NCBI GenBank assembly: GCA_023435545.1
Contig: JAEYRQ010000103.1
Location: 1 to 17,481 of the forward strand
DNA length: 17,481 bases
Source: Pseudomonadota bacterium
Lineage (GTDB): Bacteria > Pseudomonadota > Alphaproteobacteria > Rhizobiales > Tepidamorphaceae
Direction of reading: 5' to 3'
Shown: one piece after another, positions 7,917 through 15,417 of the stretch
Layout: each line of letters begins with the position of its first letter
How positions within the stretch are numbered: the first letter of the stretch is position 1
The notes under the pieces: generated by a model
What the model saw: the letters and a program-made list of their open reading frames with translations, nothing else
What the model was told of the DNA's origin: nothing
Databases searched by the model: none
Made by a program: the position numbers and the translations under genes

Positions 7917-8145
7917 GGCCGAGACCGCCGAAGCCGTGGGCGTCCAGCGCCGAGGCATAGAGGGTCGAGCGCGACAGCCCGATGTCCTTGAGCATGCGAT
8001 CGTCGAGCTGGCGCAGCTCGACCAGCGCCCGCCTCATCCGCAGGTAGCGGCGGACGGCACCGAACGCGGATCCTGCCGTGGCCATCAGGCCGTCGGAGAA
8101 ACTGCGTGCCGGTCTCTCCGGACCGAAATACTGTGCAGTCGTCAT
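7903..8145 (-). CDS. DUF1127 domain protein
   Basis: This 80-residue protein carries the short arginine-rich DUF1127 motif in its C-terminal half, R-R-A-L-V-E-L-R-Q-L-D-D-R-M-L-K-D-I-G-L followed by SRSTLY. Such proteins are abundant in alphaproteobacteria. Several are stress-induced and have been linked to RNA metabolism and phosphate or carbon responses, but no single biochemical role is established. The start is clear: AAGGAG (8152-8157) lies six bases before the ATG at 8145, whereas the longer frame to 8211 lacks such a site. The N-terminus (MTTAQYFGPERPARSFSDG) is not conserved with anything I recognise. The tail is glycine/histidine-rich (HGFGGLGHGG). The gene overlaps the hydrolase gene downstream, and a strong hairpin lies in its probable leader. 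Confidence 0.88.
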   Translation of the reverse strand: MTTAQYFGPERPARSFSDGLMATAGSAFGAVRRYLRMRRALVELRQLDDRMLKDIGLSRSTLYASALDAHGFGGLGHGGR

Positions 8146-8151
8146 AGTCGT

Positions 8152-8157
8152 CTCCTT
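8152..8157 (-). promoter_or_regulatory. Ribosome binding site deciding the DUF1127 start
   Basis: AAGGAG on the minus strand lies six bases before the ATG at 8145. It picks this start over the upstream in-frame codon at 8211. Confidence 0.85.
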
Positions 8158-8230
8158 CACGAAGTCACTCGCGATCGGCGCGGCGAAGATCCGCCGGGTA
8201 CGCCATCGCATGGCAACCGATTTAAGGAGC

Positions 8231-8262
8231 CGACATTTCCGGCGAACGTCGCCGATATGTCG
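8231..8262. other. Nested inverted repeat (hairpin) between the diguanylate cyclase and DUF1127 genes
   Basis: The outer arms CGACAT (8231-8236) and ATGTCG (8257-8262) are perfect complements. Inside them CGGCGA (8240-8245) and TCGCCG (8249-8254) form a second perfect stem around a 3-base loop, with only a 3/2-base internal mismatch between the stems. Twelve pairs in 32 bases make this the strongest hairpin I see outside the terminator. No T-run follows on either strand. It sits 78 bases beyond the diguanylate cyclase stop and 86 bases before the DUF1127 start. It could be a leader structure, a processing site or a regulator site. The related heptamer TCGCCGA/TCGGCGA recurs at 8249-8255, 8260-8266 and 8290-8296. 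Confidence 0.6.
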
Positions 8263-8283
8263 CCGACAGGGAAAATGGCTTCA

Positions 8284-8289
8284 ATTGTA
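8284..8289 (-). promoter_or_regulatory. Possible -10 element of the DUF1127 promoter
   Basis: TACAAT on the minus strand is a five-of-six match to the -10 consensus. No convincing -35 element lies 16 to 18 bases upstream. If used, transcription would start near 8277 and the nested hairpin at 8231-8262 would be in the transcribed leader. Confidence 0.3.
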
Positions 8290-8339
8290 TCGGCGAGGTT
8301 TCCGAGTGGCTGGACTGGCGGGGCTGGCGGAGCCGCCCC

Positions 8340-9479
8340 TCAGGCCGCCGCGACCCGGCCCGGGCCCCCGGACCCGGCAGAAGCGAAGGCGACGCGCTCT
8401 CCAGTGGATTTGGCACGGTACATGGCCGCGTCGGCCGCATCGATCAGGGATCGCGGGTCCCGGCCATCGGCGGGAAAATGCGCGATGCCCGTGGCTGCTC
8501 CGAGCTGCAGGCGCGGATCGGCGTCGTTGACCTCGTGGAGGATCTGGCGGACGAGGTCCTCGATCCTTTGTCGGCCAGCGGCGCGGCCGTCGGCGGCGCA
8601 ATCGATAACCAGAACGAACTCGTCGCCGCCGACGCGCGCGGCCAAATCGCCCTCCCGGCAGATGCGGCGGAACGCCATACCGATCCGCCGCAGGCATTCG
8701 TCGCCGGCGGCGTGGCCGAGACGGTCGTTGAGCGCCTTGAAGCCATTGAGGTCGATGAAACCGACGGTGAGGTCCGTCGGGCGCGCCACTGCCTCGCGCA
8801 GATGCTCGACCAGGGCGCGGCGGTTCGGAATGCCGGTCAGGTCGTCCAGCCGCGAACGGCGCTCCTGGTCGAGCGCCTGCTCGCGTTCGGCGGTGACGTC
8901 GAGCGAAATGCCGTACATGCGCAGCGCGGTCCCGTCCCGGTCGCGCACGACGTCACCGACGTCGCGGATCCAGCGGATCTCGCCGGTCGGCAGGACATAG
9001 CGGTACTCCGAGCGGAGCGACCGCTCCTGCCGGATGCATGCCTGCTCGGCTGCGTGGTATCCGTCCAGGTCTTCCGGATGCACTCCGACGAAGTAGTCGT
9101 CTCCTGCCGGCAGCAGGTAGCGCTCGTTCGCGCCCTGCAGATGGAACGGCTGGACCCAGTGCCAGTCCAGCGTCCGCATGTCCCACTGCCAGACGCCAAC
9201 CCCGGCGAAGTGCAGTGCCCGGCGGTACCAGCGCACCTGCGCCTCGAGAGAACGGGTGCGGATGCGCTGTCTGCGCAGCCACACGCCGGCGGCGGCGACT
9301 GCGAGAGCAATGGCGACAGCGGTGGGCAATATCCACGACATGAGCGGCATATCAGCACGCGCACGGTTAAGCTCAGCTTGAAGCGAGCGCAGAATCTGGT
9401 GCCTCAGTGACGATTCCTGTTGCTGAGACCTCGCGGGCAGCCGGTTCCCGGCATCCTTGCCGTCCTGCGCGACAATCAT
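8340..9479 (-). CDS. PAS-GGDEF diguanylate cyclase, membrane-anchored
   Basis: The protein should make cyclic di-GMP from two GTP. A single membrane segment lies at about 49-67 and is followed by an arginine-rich stop (W-L-R-R-Q-R-I-R-T-R). A PAS domain of the PAS_3 type spans about 88-198 (GVWQWDMRT, HPEDLDGY, GEIRWIRDVGDVV). The GGDEF domain spans about 210-368 and has an intact GGDEF at 284-288 and a metal-binding Asp in FIDLNGFK. Five residues before GGDEF is R-E-G-D, a proper RxxD inhibitory site, so product feedback is expected. No EAL domain is present. The start is uncertain. The ATG at 9479 gives 379 residues but has GAGGT directly against it. ATG 9350 would start just before the membrane segment (336 residues) and gives simpler topology. 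The gene diverges from sitA and its 5' end lies 15 bases from an operator-like palindrome. Confidence 0.9.
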   Translation of the reverse strand: MIVAQDGKDAGNRLPARSQQQESSLRHQILRSLQAELNRARADMPLMSWILPTAVAIALAVAAAGVWLRRQRIRTRSLEAQVRWYRRALHFAGVGVWQWDMRTLDWHWVQPFHLQGANERYLLPAGDDYFVGVHPEDLDGYHAAEQACIRQERSLRSEYRYVLPTGEIRWIRDVGDVVRDRDGTALRMYGISLDVTAEREQALDQERRSRLDDLTGIPNRRALVEHLREAVARPTDLTVGFIDLNGFKALNDRLGHAAGDECLRRIGMAFRRICREGDLAARVGGDEFVLVIDCAADGRAAGRQRIEDLVRQILHEVNDADPRLQLGAATGIAHFPADGRDPRSLIDAADAAMYRAKSTGERVAFASAGSGGPGRVAAA

Positions 9480-9493
9480 ACCTCGATATAGAA

Positions 9494-9508
9494 TGCGAAT
9501 GAGTTGCA
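9494..9508. promoter_or_regulatory. Fur/Mur-like operator palindrome 1
   Basis: TGCGAATGAGTTGCA is an imperfect 15-base palindrome with matching TGC/GCA ends. It resembles the alphaproteobacterial Fur/Mur family site, which governs manganese and iron uptake genes. It overlaps the predicted -35 element of sitA and lies 15 bases upstream of the divergent diguanylate cyclase ATG. Assignment to Mur rests on resemblance recalled from the family plus the nature of the downstream genes; no regulator gene is in the window. Confidence 0.55.
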
Positions 9509-9531
9509 ATCTCTGAAAGTGGGGCTATATT
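9504..9531 (+). promoter_or_regulatory. Predicted sitABCD promoter
   Basis: The -35 element TTGCAA (9504-9509, four of six) and the -10 element TATATT (9526-9531, five of six) are separated by 16 bases. Transcription would start near 9538. Both elements are overlapped by operator-like palindromes, as expected for a metal-repressed promoter. Confidence 0.55.
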
Positions 9532-9546
9532 GCGAACGGCTCGCAA
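9530..9546. promoter_or_regulatory. Fur/Mur-like operator palindrome 2
   Basis: TTGCGA and TCGCAA are perfect complements around ACGGC. The inner 15 bases TGCGAACGGCTCGCA match palindrome 1 at 11 positions in the same register. Its centre is 37 bases downstream of the first, and it covers the end of the -10 element and the probable transcription start. It could instead act as a hairpin at the very 5' end of the mRNA. Confidence 0.45.
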
Positions 9547-9553
9547 CTCTCCC

Positions 9554-9559
9554 GAGGAG
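9554..9559 (+). promoter_or_regulatory. Ribosome binding site deciding the sitA start
   Basis: GAGGAG lies six bases before the ATG at 9566. The alternative ATG at 9560 directly abuts it and is unlikely to be used. Confidence 0.8.
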
Positions 9560-9565
9560 ATGACC

Positions 9566-10468
9566 ATGCCTCATGCCGCCACCCTCACCGCACTCATCCT
9601 GGCGGCCTGCGCCATGCTGATTCCCACGGGGGCGGCCGCCACGGACGACACGCGGTTCAAGGCGGTCACGACGTTCACAGTGATCGCCGACATGGCGCGC
9701 AACGTCGCCGGTGACGCGGCGGTGGTGGAATCCATCACCAAGCCGGATGCCGAGATCCACAACTATCAGCCGACGCCGGGCGACATTCTCAGGGCCCAGG
9801 ACGCGGACCTGATCCTCTGGAACGGACTCAACCTGGAACTCTGGTTCGAAAAGTTCTTCCGCAACCTGAGGGACGTTCCGGGCGTGGTGGTGAGCGAGGG
9901 TATCGAGCCGATGGGCATCGCCGAAGGGCCCTATCAGGGAAAGCCGAATCCGCACGCGTGGATGTCACCGACGGACGCGCTGATCTACGTCGACAACATC
10001 GCGGCCGCCTTCGCCGAGCACGATCCGGACAACGCCGAGACCTACCGGGCGAATGCAGAGGCCTACAAGCAACAGATCACCGGGACGATCGCACCGATCC
10101 GCGAGCGTCTCGCCGCGATCCCTGAGGACAGGCGCTGGCTGGTGACGAGCGAGGGCGCGTTCAGCTATCTCGCCCGCGACTTCGACCTCAAGGAGTTGTA
10201 CCTTTGGCCGATCAACGCGGACCAGCAGGGAACCCCGCAGCAGGTCCGCAAGGTCATCGACGCGGTCAGGAAGAACGGCATCGCCGTGGTTTTCTCCGAA
10301 AGCACCGTCTCCGACCGTCCGGCCCGCCAGATCGCGCGCGAGACCGGCGCGGCCTACGGCGGCGTTCTCTACGTCGATTCGCTCAGCGACCCGGATGGAC
10401 CGGTGCCGACCTATCTCGACCTCCTGCGCGTCACCACCGAGACGATCGCCGAAGGCCTCGCACAATGA
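9566..10468 (+). CDS. sitA: Manganese/iron ABC transporter, periplasmic substrate-binding protein (SitA type)
   Basis: The 300-residue protein belongs to the TroA/PsaA cluster of metal-binding proteins. It captures the divalent metal in the periplasm and delivers it to the permease. A signal peptide covers about 1-26 (hydrophobic core [11 protein letters not shown], probable cut after GAAA). The four expected ligands are His65 ([10 protein letters not shown]), His130 (NPHAWMSP), Glu196 ([10 protein letters not shown]) and Asp271 (LYVDSLS). The His-His-Glu-Asp set is that of Mn/Fe binders such as SitA, MntC and PsaA. Zinc-binding ZnuA has a third histidine and usually a histidine-rich loop, both absent here. 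The start at 9566 is set by GAGGAG six bases upstream. The stop overlaps the ATPase start as ATGA, and the upstream promoter carries two Fur/Mur-like palindromes. Symbol assignment rests on gene order plus ligands. Confidence 0.9.
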   Translation: MPHAATLTALILAACAMLIPTGAAATDDTRFKAVTTFTVIADMARNVAGDAAVVESITKPDAEIHNYQPTPGDILRAQDADLILWNGLNLELWFEKFFRNLRDVPGVVVSEGIEPMGIAEGPYQGKPNPHAWMSPTDALIYVDNIAAAFAEHDPDNAETYRANAEAYKQQITGTIAPIRERLAAIPEDRRWLVTSEGAFSYLARDFDLKELYLWPINADQQGTPQQVRKVIDAVRKNGIAVVFSESTVSDRPARQIARETGAAYGGVLYVDSLSDPDGPVPTYLDLLRVTTETIAEGLAQ

Positions 10469-11379
10469 CTATGGAGGTCGCGACGCCGCCGATGCGGCCG
10501 GGCGTCTCAGCCCGCCAGTCCGCGCCGGCGCCGGATAGCGGCATTGCGGTGCGCGACGTCACCGTCACCTACCGCACCGGCGTCAGCGCGCTGCGCGATG
10601 CGACCTTCGAGATCCCGACCGGCACGATCACCGCGCTGGTCGGCGTCAACGGCTCCGGCAAGTCCACTCTGTTCAAGGCGATCATGGGCTTCCTGCGCAC
10701 CGCGCGCGGCACCATCACCGTGCTCGGGCAGCCGGTCGAGAGGGCGCTGAAGGCCAACCTCGTCGCCTATGTGCCGCAGGCCGAGGAGGTGGACTGGAGC
10801 TTCCCGGTCCTGGTCGAGGACGTGGTGATGATGGGCCGCTATGGCCACATGAACATGCTGCGTATCGCCCGCGCGGCCGACCGGGCCGCCGTCGCCGACG
10901 CGCTCGGCAGGGTCGGCATGGCCGAGTTCCGCCGTCGGCAGATCGGCGAACTGTCGGGCGGCCAGAAGAAGCGGGTGTTCCTCGCCCGCGCGCTGGCCCA
11001 GGACGCCCGCGTCATCCTGCTCGACGAGCCGTTCACCGGCGTCGACGTCAACACCGAGGACGCGATCATCGCGCTGATGCGCGATCTCAGGGACGAAGGC
11101 CGGGTGATGCTGGTCTCCACCCACAATCTCGGCTCCGTCCCCGACTTCTGCGACCGCACGGTGCTGCTCAAGAACACCGTGCTCGCCTACGGACCGACGC
11201 CACAGGTGTTCACGCAGGCCAATCTCGAGCGCGCCTTCGGCGGCGTGCTGCGCCACTTCCCGCTGGGGGGCACCGACGCCGCCGGCCAGCAGGCGGTGGG
11301 CGTCATCACCGACGACGAGCGGCCCTTCGTCGTCTATGGCGAGGGCGAGGTAGGCGCCGACGGAGAGCAGCGCCGGTGA
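10465..11379 (+). CDS. sitB: Manganese/iron ABC transporter, ATP-binding protein (SitB type)
   Basis: This 304-residue ATPase powers the transporter from the cytoplasmic side. Its motifs are complete: Walker [10 protein letters not shown] (60-68), Q-loop Gln105 ([10 protein letters not shown]), signature LSGGQ (163-167), Walker B VILLDE (183-188) and switch His220 (VSTHN). The Q-loop segment [11 protein letters not shown] is characteristic of Mn/Fe-type importers of this family. An N-terminal extension of about 25 residues, rich in Ala and Pro, precedes the domain, and a C-terminal tail of about 40 residues (from GGTDAAG) follows it. The ATG at 10465 overlaps the sitA stop, and the gene's end overlaps the next start as GTGA. 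Tight coupling through the operon suggests that the subunits are made together. Confidence 0.93.
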   Translation: MTMEVATPPMRPGVSARQSAPAPDSGIAVRDVTVTYRTGVSALRDATFEIPTGTITALVGVNGSGKSTLFKAIMGFLRTARGTITVLGQPVERALKANLVAYVPQAEEVDWSFPVLVEDVVMMGRYGHMNMLRIARAADRAAVADALGRVGMAEFRRRQIGELSGGQKKRVFLARALAQDARVILLDEPFTGVDVNTEDAIIALMRDLRDEGRVMLVSTHNLGSVPDFCDRTVLLKNTVLAYGPTPQVFTQANLERAFGGVLRHFPLGGTDAAGQQAVGVITDDERPFVVYGEGEVGADGEQRR

Positions 11380-12236
11380 TCGAGTTGCTGCTGGAACCCT
11401 TCAGCTACGGCTACATGGTCAACGCCATGTGGGTCGGGGCGCTGGTCGGCGCCGTCTGCGCATTCCTGTCGGCCTTCCTGATGCTGAAAGGCTGGTCGCT
11501 GATCGGCGACGCGCTGTCCCATTCGATCGTGCCGGGCGTCGCCGGCGCCTACATGCTGGGACTGCCCTTCGCGCTCGGCGCATTCCTCGCCGGCGGACTG
11601 GCGGCCGGCGCCATGCTGTTCCTCAACCAGCGCACCCGGCTGAAGGAGGATGCGATCATCGGGCTGATCTTCACCTCCTTCTTCGGGCTCGGCCTGTTCA
11701 TGGTGTCGCTGTCGCCGGCCTCGGTGAACATCCAGACCATCGTGCTCGGCAACATCCTGGCGATCACGCCGGAGGACACGTTGCAGCTCGCCATCATCGG
11801 CGTCGTTTCGCTGACGGTGCTGACGCTGAAGTGGAAGGACCTGATGGTCACCTTCTTCGACGAGAGCCATGCGCGCTCGATCGGCCTCAATCCGCCGCTC
11901 CTCAAGATCGTGTTCTTCACGCTGTTGTCGGCCTCGACGGTGGCGGCGCTGCAGACGGTCGGCGCCTTCCTGGTGATCGCCATGGTGGTGACGCCGGGCG
12001 CCACGGCCTACCTCCTCACCGACCGGTTCCCCAGGCTGATCGCGCTCGCCGTGGCGATCGGCGCAGGATCCTGCTTCCTCGGGGCCTATCTCAGCTACTT
12101 CCTCGACGGGGCGACGGGCGGCATCATCGTCTGCTTGCAGACGGCGGTGTTTCTCGCCGCGTTCTTCCTCGCCCCGAAGCACGGCCTCCTCGCCGCGCGG
12201 CGGCGGGCGGCACGGGCAATCGCGGGTACGCCATGA
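11376..12236 (+). CDS. sitC: Manganese/iron ABC transporter, permease (SitC type)
   Basis: The 286-residue membrane protein of the ABC-3 permease family has about seven to eight hydrophobic segments. Family features include the early block [20 protein letters not shown] and the later cytoplasmic segment [10 protein letters not shown]. The start is a GTG at 11376 overlapping the sitB stop, with GGAGAG upstream at a workable distance. It pairs with the second permease encoded directly downstream, which is similar but not identical, so the membrane part is probably a heterodimer as in Sit/Yfe systems. Znu systems have only one permease, which further favours the Mn/Fe assignment. Confidence 0.92.
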   Translation: MIELLLEPFSYGYMVNAMWVGALVGAVCAFLSAFLMLKGWSLIGDALSHSIVPGVAGAYMLGLPFALGAFLAGGLAAGAMLFLNQRTRLKEDAIIGLIFTSFFGLGLFMVSLSPASVNIQTIVLGNILAITPEDTLQLAIIGVVSLTVLTLKWKDLMVTFFDESHARSIGLNPPLLKIVFFTLLSASTVAALQTVGAFLVIAMVVTPGATAYLLTDRFPRLIALAVAIGAGSCFLGAYLSYFLDGATGGIIVCLQTAVFLAAFFLAPKHGLLAARRRAARAIAGTP

Positions 12237-13069
12237 GCCAGTTCCTCGCCGACCCGCTGCTGCCGCTGCGCTTCGACTTCATGCTGAACGCGCTGGCGAT
12301 CTCGGCGCTGGTCGCGGTGCCGACAGCACTCCTGTCCTGCTTCCTTGTGCTGAAGGGCTGGTCGCTGATGGGCGACGCGGTCTCGCACGCGGTGCTGCCC
12401 GGCGTGGTGTTGGCGTACATTCTCGGCCTGCCGCTCGGCGTCGGCGCCTTCGCGGCCGGCATGAGCTGCGCGCTGCTGACCGGCTGGCTCGACGCCAACA
12501 GCCGCATCAAGCGCGACACCGTGATGGGCGTGGTGTTCTCCGGCATGTTCGCGCTCGGACTGGTGCTCTACATCCGCATCGAGACCGACGTTCACCTCGA
12601 CCACATCCTGTTCGGCGCCATGCTCGGCGTGGGACTCCCGGACATCCTCGAATCCGGCCTCATCGCGGCGATCGTCGCCGGCGCCATTCTGATCAAGTGG
12701 CGCGACCTCCTGCTGCATGCCTTCGATCCGGCGCAGGCGCAGGCGATGGGCCTGCCTGTGCGGGTGCTGCACTACGGGCTGCTGGCGATCCTGTCGCTGG
12801 CGATCGTGGGGGCGCTGAAGGCGGTCGGCATCATCCTGGCGATCGCCATGCTGATCGCGCCGGGCGCCATCGCCTTCCTGCTGACGCGCTCGTTCGGCGC
12901 GATGCTGGCCGCCGCCGTGCTGATCGCCGTCGGCTGCTCGCTCGGGGGCGTCTATGCGAGCTTCTTCATCGATTCCGCCCCCGCCCCGACCATCGTACTG
13001 CTGATGACGGCGGTGTTCGTGGCAGCCTTCGTCCGGACCGTGTGGAAGGCCCGGACCGCGGCAGCGTGA
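12233..13069 (+). CDS. sitD: Manganese/iron ABC transporter, permease (SitD type)
   Basis: This is the second ABC-3 family permease, 278 residues, clearly related to the preceding gene: it has LKGWSLMGDAVSHAVLPGVV and an AQAMGLPVRVLHYG segment in matching places. The ATG at 12233 overlaps the sitC stop as ATGA. An open frame continues far upstream inside sitC but is antiparallel to no evidence of use, and the [22 protein letters not shown] start matches the family. It ends three bases from the convergent Ntn hydrolase gene, with no obvious terminator in between. The four genes overlap throughout, which indicates one transcript. Confidence 0.92.
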   Translation: MSQFLADPLLPLRFDFMLNALAISALVAVPTALLSCFLVLKGWSLMGDAVSHAVLPGVVLAYILGLPLGVGAFAAGMSCALLTGWLDANSRIKRDTVMGVVFSGMFALGLVLYIRIETDVHLDHILFGAMLGVGLPDILESGLIAAIVAGAILIKWRDLLLHAFDPAQAQAMGLPVRVLHYGLLAILSLAIVGALKAVGIILAIAMLIAPGAIAFLLTRSFGAMLAAAVLIAVGCSLGGVYASFFIDSAPAPTIVLLMTAVFVAAFVRTVWKARTAAA

Positions 13070-13072
13070 CCG

Positions 13073-14134
13073 CTACAGCCCCAGGAACTTGAACGGCTCG
13101 GCCTCGACGAACTCGTCCGAGACCTCGCCGGAGAAGACGTTGGTCTGGTTCGGGCCGAGATCGAGCGTCTTCACCTTGCCGGTCTCCGGCGAGAAGTCGA
13201 CGTTGGCGAGATCGACCCAGAACACGTTGGGCGTCAGCGCCGATTCGAAGAAATAGAGACCGCGCTTGTGGTCGGCGACCGTGCGCCAGCGGGTGGACGA
13301 GATGTTCGGCTCGCCCGGCGTCGAGATGCCGTAGGGGACCGAGGCATTGCGGATGACGCTGAAGACGCTGGCGAGCGAGATGTCGAGATTGTCCGACTGC
13401 GGGATCGCGTTCACGTAGAACGCGGCGCGGGCGAACCGGTCGGAGGCGCGGTTGGTGCCGGGCAGCATCACGGTTCCGCCGATCTGTTCCCAGTAGCTGT
13501 TCAGCGCGAGCTGCTGGTCGAAGGTCGGCGAGTTGGTCATCACCTGATACTGACGGCCGTGATGGATGACCTGCCTGCCGTCGATATGCTCGATGATCGC
13601 GCTGTCGCCGGTGGCATCCGACATCGACAGATGCACGGTCGCCAGCCGGTCCATTCCCGGCACGGCGTCCGTGACGAGCGTGAACGGCTCGGCCTGCAGC
13701 GCGGTGACCGCCTCGGCGACGGTTGCATAGTTGTCGAGCACGTATTGCGCCCAGGCGGCGACCGTCAGCCCCGGCCTGTCGGCGTCATGGGGCGGGTACT
13801 CGGATTCGGCCAGCCACAGCACGTTCGCCGCGAGGCCCGCCTCGTTGAGACCGTCGGTCGTCGAGACCTCATAGCCCGAGGCGATGACGCTGCCGTACTT
13901 CGAAGTCCAGCGGATCGAATTCGGTCCCGCCTCGCCGCTGCGCTCCATGCCGCGCGGGAATATCCAGAGGTTGGTTTCGATATCGACCGTCCAGTCCATC
14001 GACCGGGCGGTGACGATGTTGCCGTCCGGCCCGAGATAGACGAGCCGCGTGCACGTGAGCGCCGACAGGGGCGCGAAAGCGGTGGCGGCGGCGGTGACGA
14101 GAGCCGTCAGTACGGCAGCAGTACGGTGTCGCAT
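13073..14134 (-). CDS. Choloylglycine hydrolase / linear amide C-N hydrolase family protein (Ntn hydrolase)
   Basis: The 353-residue exported protein belongs to the family of bile salt hydrolases and penicillin V acylases, which cleave linear amide bonds with an N-terminal cysteine. A signal peptide (1-27) ends directly before Cys28, the expected nucleophile. CTRLVYLGPDGNIVTARSMDW follows (28-48), with the conserved Arg30 and an Asp in SMDW. The conserved asparagine segment QVMTNSPTFDQQL and a later arginine-containing region are also present. The start is well set: AGGAGG (14142-14147) lies seven bases before the ATG at 14134; a GTG at 14155 is upstream of that site. Gram-negative members of this family often cleave penicillin V or N-acyl homoserine lactones, so a role in quorum quenching is possible but inferred. 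The substrate is unknown. The lipobox pattern is poor, so lipoprotein anchoring is unlikely. Confidence 0.88.
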   Translation of the reverse strand: MRHRTAAVLTALVTAAATAFAPLSALTCTRLVYLGPDGNIVTARSMDWTVDIETNLWIFPRGMERSGEAGPNSIRWTSKYGSVIASGYEVSTTDGLNEAGLAANVLWLAESEYPPHDADRPGLTVAAWAQYVLDNYATVAEAVTALQAEPFTLVTDAVPGMDRLATVHLSMSDATGDSAIIEHIDGRQVIHHGRQYQVMTNSPTFDQQLALNSYWEQIGGTVMLPGTNRASDRFARAAFYVNAIPQSDNLDISLASVFSVIRNASVPYGISTPGEPNISSTRWRTVADHKRGLYFFESALTPNVFWVDLANVDFSPETGKVKTLDLGPNQTNVFSGEVSDEFVEAEPFKFLGL

Positions 14135-14141
14135 GGCAGGG

Positions 14142-14147
14142 CCTCCT
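14142..14147 (-). promoter_or_regulatory. Ribosome binding site deciding the Ntn hydrolase start
   Basis: AGGAGG on the minus strand lies seven bases before the ATG at 14134. Confidence 0.85.
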
Positions 14148-14213
14148 GTTGGCACGAGCCTACAGAAAGCCGCCCGGTCGGCCCACCCCCGAGCACCGTC
14201 GAGGCGGCCGCGC

Positions 14214-15272
14214 TCAGCGCTGGCCTGGCTTGAGCTGGTAGAAGATGTGGGTGCCGACCCGTTCCAGCCGCTTCAGGTAGCGTCCCCAGCGCGGGCTGAC
14301 ATAGGTGGCGTGATAGTGGGTGGCCAGCCCGATATTGTCGAGGAAGTAGTCCCCGTTCAGCGCCTCCTCGGCGATGCGCACCGCCGTCGCCCAGGACTGC
14401 TTGTCGCGGATCGTCTCGGGGCGTCCGTCGCAGGCGAACGAGAACTGGCAGCGGTTGCGCCAGTGGCGGTTCTGATAGATCACCCCGCAGACCGTGTTCG
14501 GGTAGCGATCGTCGAGGACGCGGTTCAGCACCACCTGCGCCACCGCCATCTGACCGGCCTCGGTTTCGCCGCGCGCCTCGAAGTAGATCGCGATCGCCAG
14601 GCACTGCCTGTCGCGTTCGAAATCCACGATGTCGATGCGGCTGCGCGAGAAGATGTCGAACGGGGTGCTCAAGAGCGGCTGGAAGGCGATTACGTGGTCG
14701 AGCCCGATCTGCGGATCGAGCGAGGCCACCATCACCGGCCTGTCGTTGCGCGGCGCCTCCTTCGGCTTGAGGAAGGCGCCGACCAGCGGCCTCTCCTCCG
14801 GGCTCGGCGGCTCGATCAGGATCGGCGGCACGCGGATCATTCCGCCCGCATCCGGGTCAACGTGATAGCGCGTGCCAGTGCCGGCGCGGCTCATCAGGAG
14901 ATCGCCCTTGGTCTCCCGCACCACCTCGGGAAACCGGACCTTCTCCGCCACTGCCGGGGTAACGGAACCGGTGATCTCCGGATTGGCCGGCTTGAGCACG
15001 ATGGTGTCGGCCGGCATGGAGGTTGCGCCCAGCGACACGCCGAGGGCGCGCCCCTCGGTGCCGGGATCGGCCTTCAGCGGCAGGACGGGCTGTGCGGCAT
15101 GGACGGAGCCGTAGGGGGTTGCGACCAGGCTTGCCTGCCAACGAGCGACAGACTTGGACTGCATATCGACGAGCGCCGCAGCGTCCTGAAAGGCTAGCTG
15201 GACCGTCGAGAAGAAGAATGCTGCGATTGCGTAAGCAAAGGGCCGGTAGTTCCGGGCCCGCCGCCGACTCAC
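14214..15272 (-). CDS. Cell wall hydrolase, SleB family, membrane-anchored
   Basis: The protein of about 352 residues has an N-terminal membrane anchor (YRPFAYAIAAFFFSTVQLAF, about 9-28, after a very basic start). A long, poorly conserved linker follows (about 30-220) and then a C-terminal SleB/Hydrolase_2 domain (about 224-352). The domain has AIYFEARGE with the expected catalytic Glu232, NRVLDDRYPNTVCGVIYQN, CQFSFACDG and the THYHATYVSPRWG end. The family cleaves peptidoglycan glycan strands; in spore formers it acts in germination. In alphaproteobacteria it is assumed to remodel the cell wall during growth. The start is unsure: GTG 15272 is preferred because it directly precedes the basic stretch and anchor, but GTG codons at 15293/15296 and a TTG at 15311 are in frame. 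No clear ribosome binding site is present. Confidence 0.87.
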   Translation of the reverse strand: MSRRRARNYRPFAYAIAAFFFSTVQLAFQDAAALVDMQSKSVARWQASLVATPYGSVHAAQPVLPLKADPGTEGRALGVSLGATSMPADTIVLKPANPEITGSVTPAVAEKVRFPEVVRETKGDLLMSRAGTGTRYHVDPDAGGMIRVPPILIEPPSPEERPLVGAFLKPKEAPRNDRPVMVASLDPQIGLDHVIAFQPLLSTPFDIFSRSRIDIVDFERDRQCLAIAIYFEARGETEAGQMAVAQVVLNRVLDDRYPNTVCGVIYQNRHWRNRCQFSFACDGRPETIRDKQSWATAVRIAEEALNGDYFLDNIGLATHYHATYVSPRWGRYLKRLERVGTHIFYQLKPGQR

Positions 15273-15417
15273 ATACCTAGCGCGTCCCCGCACCACGCAG
15301 ACTCCACACAATCTACATCACCGCGGCCGCGACGCACACTCGCGACCGCCACGCAACCGTTCTCGTCCGGGGGCGGGTGACCACATCCCCACCAACAGGA
15401 AAGTTGGAGGAAAAGTG

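Noticed and set aside
8320..8340. GC-rich hairpin (GGCGG/CCGCC) right after the diguanylate cyclase stop as a terminator
   Set aside because: The stem is short and no T-run follows on the minus strand.
9480..9509. TTG at 9509 as start of the diguanylate cyclase
   Set aside because: It lies inside the operator palindrome and the ATG codons at 9479 or 9350 are better.
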